This document shows positions 60,373 to 64,000 of a DNA stretch of 64,000 nt, piece after piece. Both the position numbers and the translations under genes were made by a program. Location of the stretch: positions 8,060,001 through 8,124,000 of the forward strand of contig JBHGNT010000001.1 in assembly GCA_043228905.1 (NCBI GenBank), in the 5' to 3' direction. The notes below the pieces were generated by a model that did no database searches, was not told where the DNA came from, and saw nothing but the letters and a program-made list of their open reading frames with translations. The stretch is from Azolla caroliniana (lineage: Eukaryota > Polypodiophyta). Positions within the stretch are counted from its first letter, which is position 1; each line of letters begins with the position of its first letter.

Positions 60373-60949
60373 GTAATGATTGATTACCCACCTTTCTTAG
60401 ATTTGGGATGTTTTGTCATGTAGTTATTTGACACCAAGACAATGCGTGTTTGCACAATTCACATTTCTCAACTTAAAATAAGAGGAGACAGTTTTCCGCC
60501 TTCTAAATGATGGGAATTGTGTCACAATTGGGATATGTGCACTTCTCTTGCATTTGATGGTAGGCATGAAGTCAGAGCATATCTACAAAAGTTGAAAGGA
60601 GTATATGGAGCAAGTTGGATTTCTTTCCTCGATGGAGTGATTTTCTTGCATATTGATACCCTTGTCAATGGATAAGTTTAGGCGGATAAACTTTTGGCTA
60701 TTTACTTGTGAACTAAGATACTAGTACCGTAATAAAGAAAACAACAAATAAATGTTTCTCTTGTATAGTCTTGACAAAATCCTCTTTTTTCCATAAAAAA
60801 ATATCCTCCATTGGTATTAAAATTAAAGTGGACAATACACAAGATAATCCAATATTACAACGAATATTGTATAGCCATGTCGAATGACTGTAGTCAATCT
60901 TTCTAGGTAAAGATAAATAATCTTTCTAGCCAATCTTATTCAGGTTCGG

Positions 60950-61110
60950 CATATCCAAGAAAAATGTTTCATCCAGCAGTCCCGTTCTTTCAATCTCAGC
61001 ATGCATCTCATGTTCCTTCATAATCTCCTTGCATTGTCAGTGTCTTTGCACTTGCAATACATGTCTATAAGAGCATTGCTCACAAAGACATTCAAGTCAT
61101 AACCACTTGC
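60950..61110 (-). pseudogene. PPR-gene fragment downstream of the DYW gene
   Basis: Minus strand 61110-61030 reads YDLNVFVSNALIDMYCKC then KDTDNARRL, a textbook PPR P/L repeat. A second frame further down (about 61015-60950) gives KEHEMHAEIERTGLLDETF, like the HA-x-I-x-GL segment of another repeat. No long ORF joins them, and no DYW end is present. Probably the remnant of a duplicated PPR gene, same orientation as the intact gene. Confidence 0.7.
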
Positions 61111-61532
61111 AACTGTATGGTTGTCAAAATCCTCTTACTCCACTCTCAAAGAGACATTTAGTTTTCATGTTTTTTGTACATTAGATGACTGGTGGGAAAC
61201 TCAATTTGAGATCAAATCCCACAAAAAATTGATGGCAAGGAAATGACATCTTCGTTCAATGATCTTTCCTGCGCAAAACACGACCTTGGGTTCATGAGCA
61301 TCTCACAAAGTTCACTTTTTACATGAACAAATTCAATGAAAAAGATTGAATCAAGAGCTGGATACCTATGGGCATCTCTGGATTGAGCCATTATGTCGAC
61401 TTGAATATATATCAACACCCTGATGTGGCTATATTTATGTCCTCATTCTTTTTGGCCACAACATTGGTGTTATATGTCGATGGCAGACGACACTCGGTGT
61501 CTCATGGACAATATCAAATCTAACTGTCTCTC

Positions 61533-64000
61533 TCACCAATAATCACCACAAGAGCATACCCCATCATTGAAGTGATGATACCGATGAGCATCTCTTAAAT
61601 AGATTTCTCGACCGACCATTTTGGAAATGTACTTGGCAGCAGTGTGACAGTCACCACACACTCTGAGGTTTTTCACAACACGGATCGGAGTCCCTTGGGA
61701 AGTACTTAAAATGCCAAATACCATTGCAAGCTTCTCACTATGCCGGCTAAGAGAGTACTCTTTCAGATCTTCTATATTGTGCAATGCAAATCGTGTGTCA
61801 GGAACATATCCGGCTTCTTTCATATCCGCCAATAACGTGTCCAATTCCATGTGGATTCTCTGAATCTCGGGGTGAGAAGAATCATCAGCAATGAAGATAT
61901 GGACCTTACCATTTACTTCTATACAGCTCTTTCCAGGTTCTTTTACAAGCCCTCTACTTGTGATTTGCTTCATTGCACTCGCTTTCTCTTCCCATCGACC
62001 TGCCGCAGCATAGCTATTTGATAAGAGCACCAAGGCTGCAGGATCATTGGGCTCTATCTTAATAACTTGTTCAGCTGCATATTTTGCTCTCTTTGCATCT
62101 CCTCGAACTCTACATGCACCGAGAAATGCTCTCCACACCACAGCACTGGGTGAACTAGGCATAGTCTTCGCCATCATTGCCGCTTTCTTCAAGTTTCCTG
62201 CTCTTCCAAAACTATCCACTACACAAGCAAAATGCTCTGGTGAAGGGGAAATGCCATATACTCTTCTCATCACATCGAAGTAATACAAGCATACATCTAA
62301 TAGTCCCGTGTGGCTACATGCTGAGAGGATATGTATAAATGTGATATGATTCAAGGGTATACCTTCTTCTTGCATTCGGCTGGCAAGCCTTAATACTTCT
62401 TCCCCATCACCATACAAAGCATACCCTGCTATCATTGCACTCCAACATACCACATTTTTACTCGATGTTTTCTCCAAGAATTTTCGTGCATCCACTAAAC
62501 TGCCACTCTTTGAATACATATCAATCAATGCACTATTAACAAAGGCATCCAGCTCCAGCCCAATGTCAACTAAATAGAAGTGTATTTGCTTACCTTCTTC
62601 AATAGCTCCAATCATGGCACATGCATTGAGTGCAGTCATGAAAGTAAATGCATTAGGTTTAACATTTGTTTGTTGCATTTTCCCGAACAAATCAAGTGCC
62701 TCATGCCCTTTTCCTACTTGGACATAACCTCCAATAACCGCCGTCCAAGAGACCACATTTTGCTTTGGCATAACGTGAAACCAGGCTCGTGCATCATCTA
62801 TATTTTGACATTTGCTGTACATATCAATAAGGGCACTACCCAAAAACATGTTCGCCTCATAACCATGCCTTATGATCTTCTCATGAATCCACAATCCGAA
62901 ATCAAGACTACTCAAACTAGTGCAAGCCTTAATGATACTCACATAAGTCACATCATCTGGCTTTATACCTTCTTGTATCATCTGTTCAAATAGGGAACAG
63001 GCCTTTTGAGCAAGATTGGCTTGAACATATGCATAAATCATCGTCGTCCAAGCAATCACATTCGGCCGAGAAATCTTTTTGAAGAACTTATTGGCATCTA
63101 TGACACACCCACATCTAGCATACATACAAAGCAAACTATTGCTAATTGGCTCATACCAATCTAGACCTTCTTCTATAGCTTGTGCATGTACATATTTTCC
63201 ATATCTCAAAGCTCCCATGCTTGCACATGTACTTATCACATTCAATATAGTTACTTCATTCGGTTTCACCATCATCACTTGCATTTGCTTATAAAGCTCC
63301 AGAGCCTCTTCACCCTTCTCTACTTTGTAGTATCCAGAGATCATAGATGTCCAAGACACCACGTTCCGATTCGACAAACCATCGAAAACCTCATATGCAT
63401 CCTCTATATCTCCACATTTAATATACATATCAAGGAGAGCATTCCCTAGTATGACATTAGGCTTCATTCCATTACATGTTATGTGATGATGCACATGTTT
63501 TCCTTCTACTAAGCCACGTTGGATTGCACATGCTTTGAGCACACTCACATATGTGATTTGGTCCGGTTCCACATTTTCTCGTTGCATTTGAGCAAAAAGG
63601 CTCAAAGCTTCTTCTCCTCCACAATGCTCATGGGAATTACCAACATTGGTGTTAATGCTACCATTAACAATAGAGTTTGCACCAGCACTAACACTATCAT
63701 TATTATTAACATTGGGATTAACAATACCATTACCATTAACGTAACCTGAAATCATTGAATTCCACGAAACCACATCTGAAGGACCCATTTTCTCCCACAC
63801 TTCCCGAGCCTCAATAATGCTTCGACACTTGGAATACATGTCCACAAGACTACTTCCAACTTGGACATTTGATTCGAGACCAAGTTCAATGATCCAGGTG
63901 TGAATTCGATGCCCTTCATATAAATCTGAGAGGCAAGCACATGCATATAGACTATTCATGAAGCTAATTTCACTGGGGACCAAACCTTCACTTTCCATGG
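61533..64000 (-). CDS. DYW-type PPR protein, organelle RNA editing factor (5' end outside window)
   Basis: PLS-class pentatricopeptide protein predicted to bind one or a few organelle transcripts and perform C-to-U editing. 821 codons are visible and the frame stays open to the right edge; the first visible Met (MESEGL) is probably internal, since it lies within a repeat. About eight P-L-S repeat groups are visible, with blocks such as NALLDMYIKCGDIEDAYEVF and NVVSWTSMISGY. The E domain follows (GRWEEKASAMKQITSRGLVK, PGKSCIEVNGKVHIF). The DYW deaminase carries HSEKLA (catalytic His/Glu) and CGDCH, then CSCGDYW at the C-terminus, all zinc- and activity-related residues intact. No introns. The Asn-rich insertion at 63620-63745 splits one repeat. 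Editing site and organelle cannot be read from the sequence. Confidence 0.95.
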   Translation of the reverse strand, partial: MESEGLVPSEISFMNSLYACACLSDLYEGHRIHTWIIELGLESNVQVGSSLVDMYSKCRSIIEAREVWEKMGPSDVVSWNSMISGYVNGNGIVNPNVNNNDSVSAGANSIVNGSINTNVGNSHEHCGGEEALSLFAQMQRENVEPDQITYVSVLKACAIQRGLVEGKHVHHHITCNGMKPNVILGNALLDMYIKCGDIEDAYEVFDGLSNRNVVSWTSMISGYYKVEKGEEALELYKQMQVMMVKPNEVTILNVISTCASMGALRYGKYVHAQAIEEGLDWYEPISNSLLCMYARCGCVIDANKFFKKISRPNVIAWTTMIYAYVQANLAQKACSLFEQMIQEGIKPDDVTYVSIIKACTSLSSLDFGLWIHEKIIRHGYEANMFLGSALIDMYSKCQNIDDARAWFHVMPKQNVVSWTAVIGGYVQVGKGHEALDLFGKMQQTNVKPNAFTFMTALNACAMIGAIEEGKQIHFYLVDIGLELDAFVNSALIDMYSKSGSLVDARKFLEKTSSKNVVCWSAMIAGYALYGDGEEVLRLASRMQEEGIPLNHITFIHILSACSHTGLLDVCLYYFDVMRRVYGISPSPEHFACVVDSFGRAGNLKKAAMMAKTMPSSPSAVVWRAFLGACRVRGDAKRAKYAAEQVIKIEPNDPAALVLLSNSYAAAGRWEEKASAMKQITSRGLVKEPGKSCIEVNGKVHIFIADDSSHPEIQRIHMELDTLLADMKEAGYVPDTRFALHNIEDLKEYSLSRHSEKLAMVFGILSTSQGTPIRVVKNLRVCGDCHTAAKYISKMVGREIYLRDAHRYHHFNDGVCSCGDYW
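63620..63745 (-). repeat. Asn/Val-rich low-complexity insertion in a PPR repeat
   Basis: About 37 residues (NGNGIVNPNVNNNDS then GANSIVNGSINTNVG) sit inside a PPR motif, between SMISGYV and EEALSLFAQM, positions that are normally adjacent. The DNA is built of ATT/ACC/AAT-type triplets, which looks like in-frame microsatellite growth. Confidence 0.85.

Larger units (their letters stand above)
59532..61532. other. Intergenic region
   Basis: Contains the sigma-factor 3'UTR, a MITE-like element (59693-60108), a GA microsatellite (60327-60367) and a PPR relic (60950-61110). No intact gene. Confidence 0.55.

Noticed and set aside
62580-63294. Plus-strand ORFs inside the PPR gene
   Set aside because: Antisense frames of a conserved repeat protein.

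Overview
This window looks like nuclear DNA of a land plant. The genes have spliceosomal introns (GT-AG, plus one likely GC-AG), long AT-rich intergenic DNA, many microsatellites and non-LTR retrotransposon relics. The gene set is plant-specific: a DYW-type PPR protein, a plastid sigma factor, pTAC12/HEMERA, a NF-YC subunit and a U-box/ARM E3 ligase. An SLC13-type permease with internal TrkA-C (RCK_C) domains, a family best known from algae and early-diverging land plants, together with the PPR style, suggests a seed-free plant such as a fern. The sequence alone does not settle this.

Layout. 1.4-7.0 kb (-): three-exon U-box/armadillo E3 ligase with a probable 5'UTR intron. 7-14 kb: gene-poor DNA with retroposon-like 3' ends and tRNA-like relics. 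14.07-17.77 kb (+): nine-exon membrane-anchored aspartic protease of the APCB1 type; one intron holds two tRNA-like sequences tail to tail. 19.46-19.57 kb: MITE-like hairpin. 19.9-22.8 kb (+): NF-YC with a single coding exon and a 1.9-kb leader intron. 25.55-30.56 kb (-): nine-exon pTAC12/HEMERA. 30.6-33.3 kb: LINE relics on both strands and a ~155-bp tandem repeat. 33.33-35.09 kb (+): intronless WRNIP1/Mgs1 AAA+ ATPase with an N-terminal UBA domain and a PIP-box-like motif. 37.69-40.15 kb (+): four-exon ZNF511-like zinc-finger protein. 42.4-51.7 kb (-): eleven-exon SLC13/TrkA-C transporter with a degenerate LINE in its largest intron. 53-56.5 kb: intergenic, with a possible LTR remnant. 56.6-59.5 kb (+): plastid sigma-70 factor. 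59.7-60.1 kb: MITE-like element. 61.0-64.0 kb (-): PPR relic, then a PPR-DYW editing factor that runs off the right edge.

Functional links. Three genes serve organelle gene expression: the sigma factor and pTAC12/HEMERA both act with the plastid-encoded RNA polymerase, and the DYW protein is predicted to edit organelle transcripts. WRNIP1 points to replication-stress tolerance. The U-box ligase and the aspartic protease point to protein turnover. Nothing shows that these neighbours are co-regulated.

Exon joins were worked out by hand from splice consensus, phase and recalled family similarity. All internal joins keep the reading frame and each multi-exon model sums to a whole number of codons. 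UTR limits are inferred and no searches were run.
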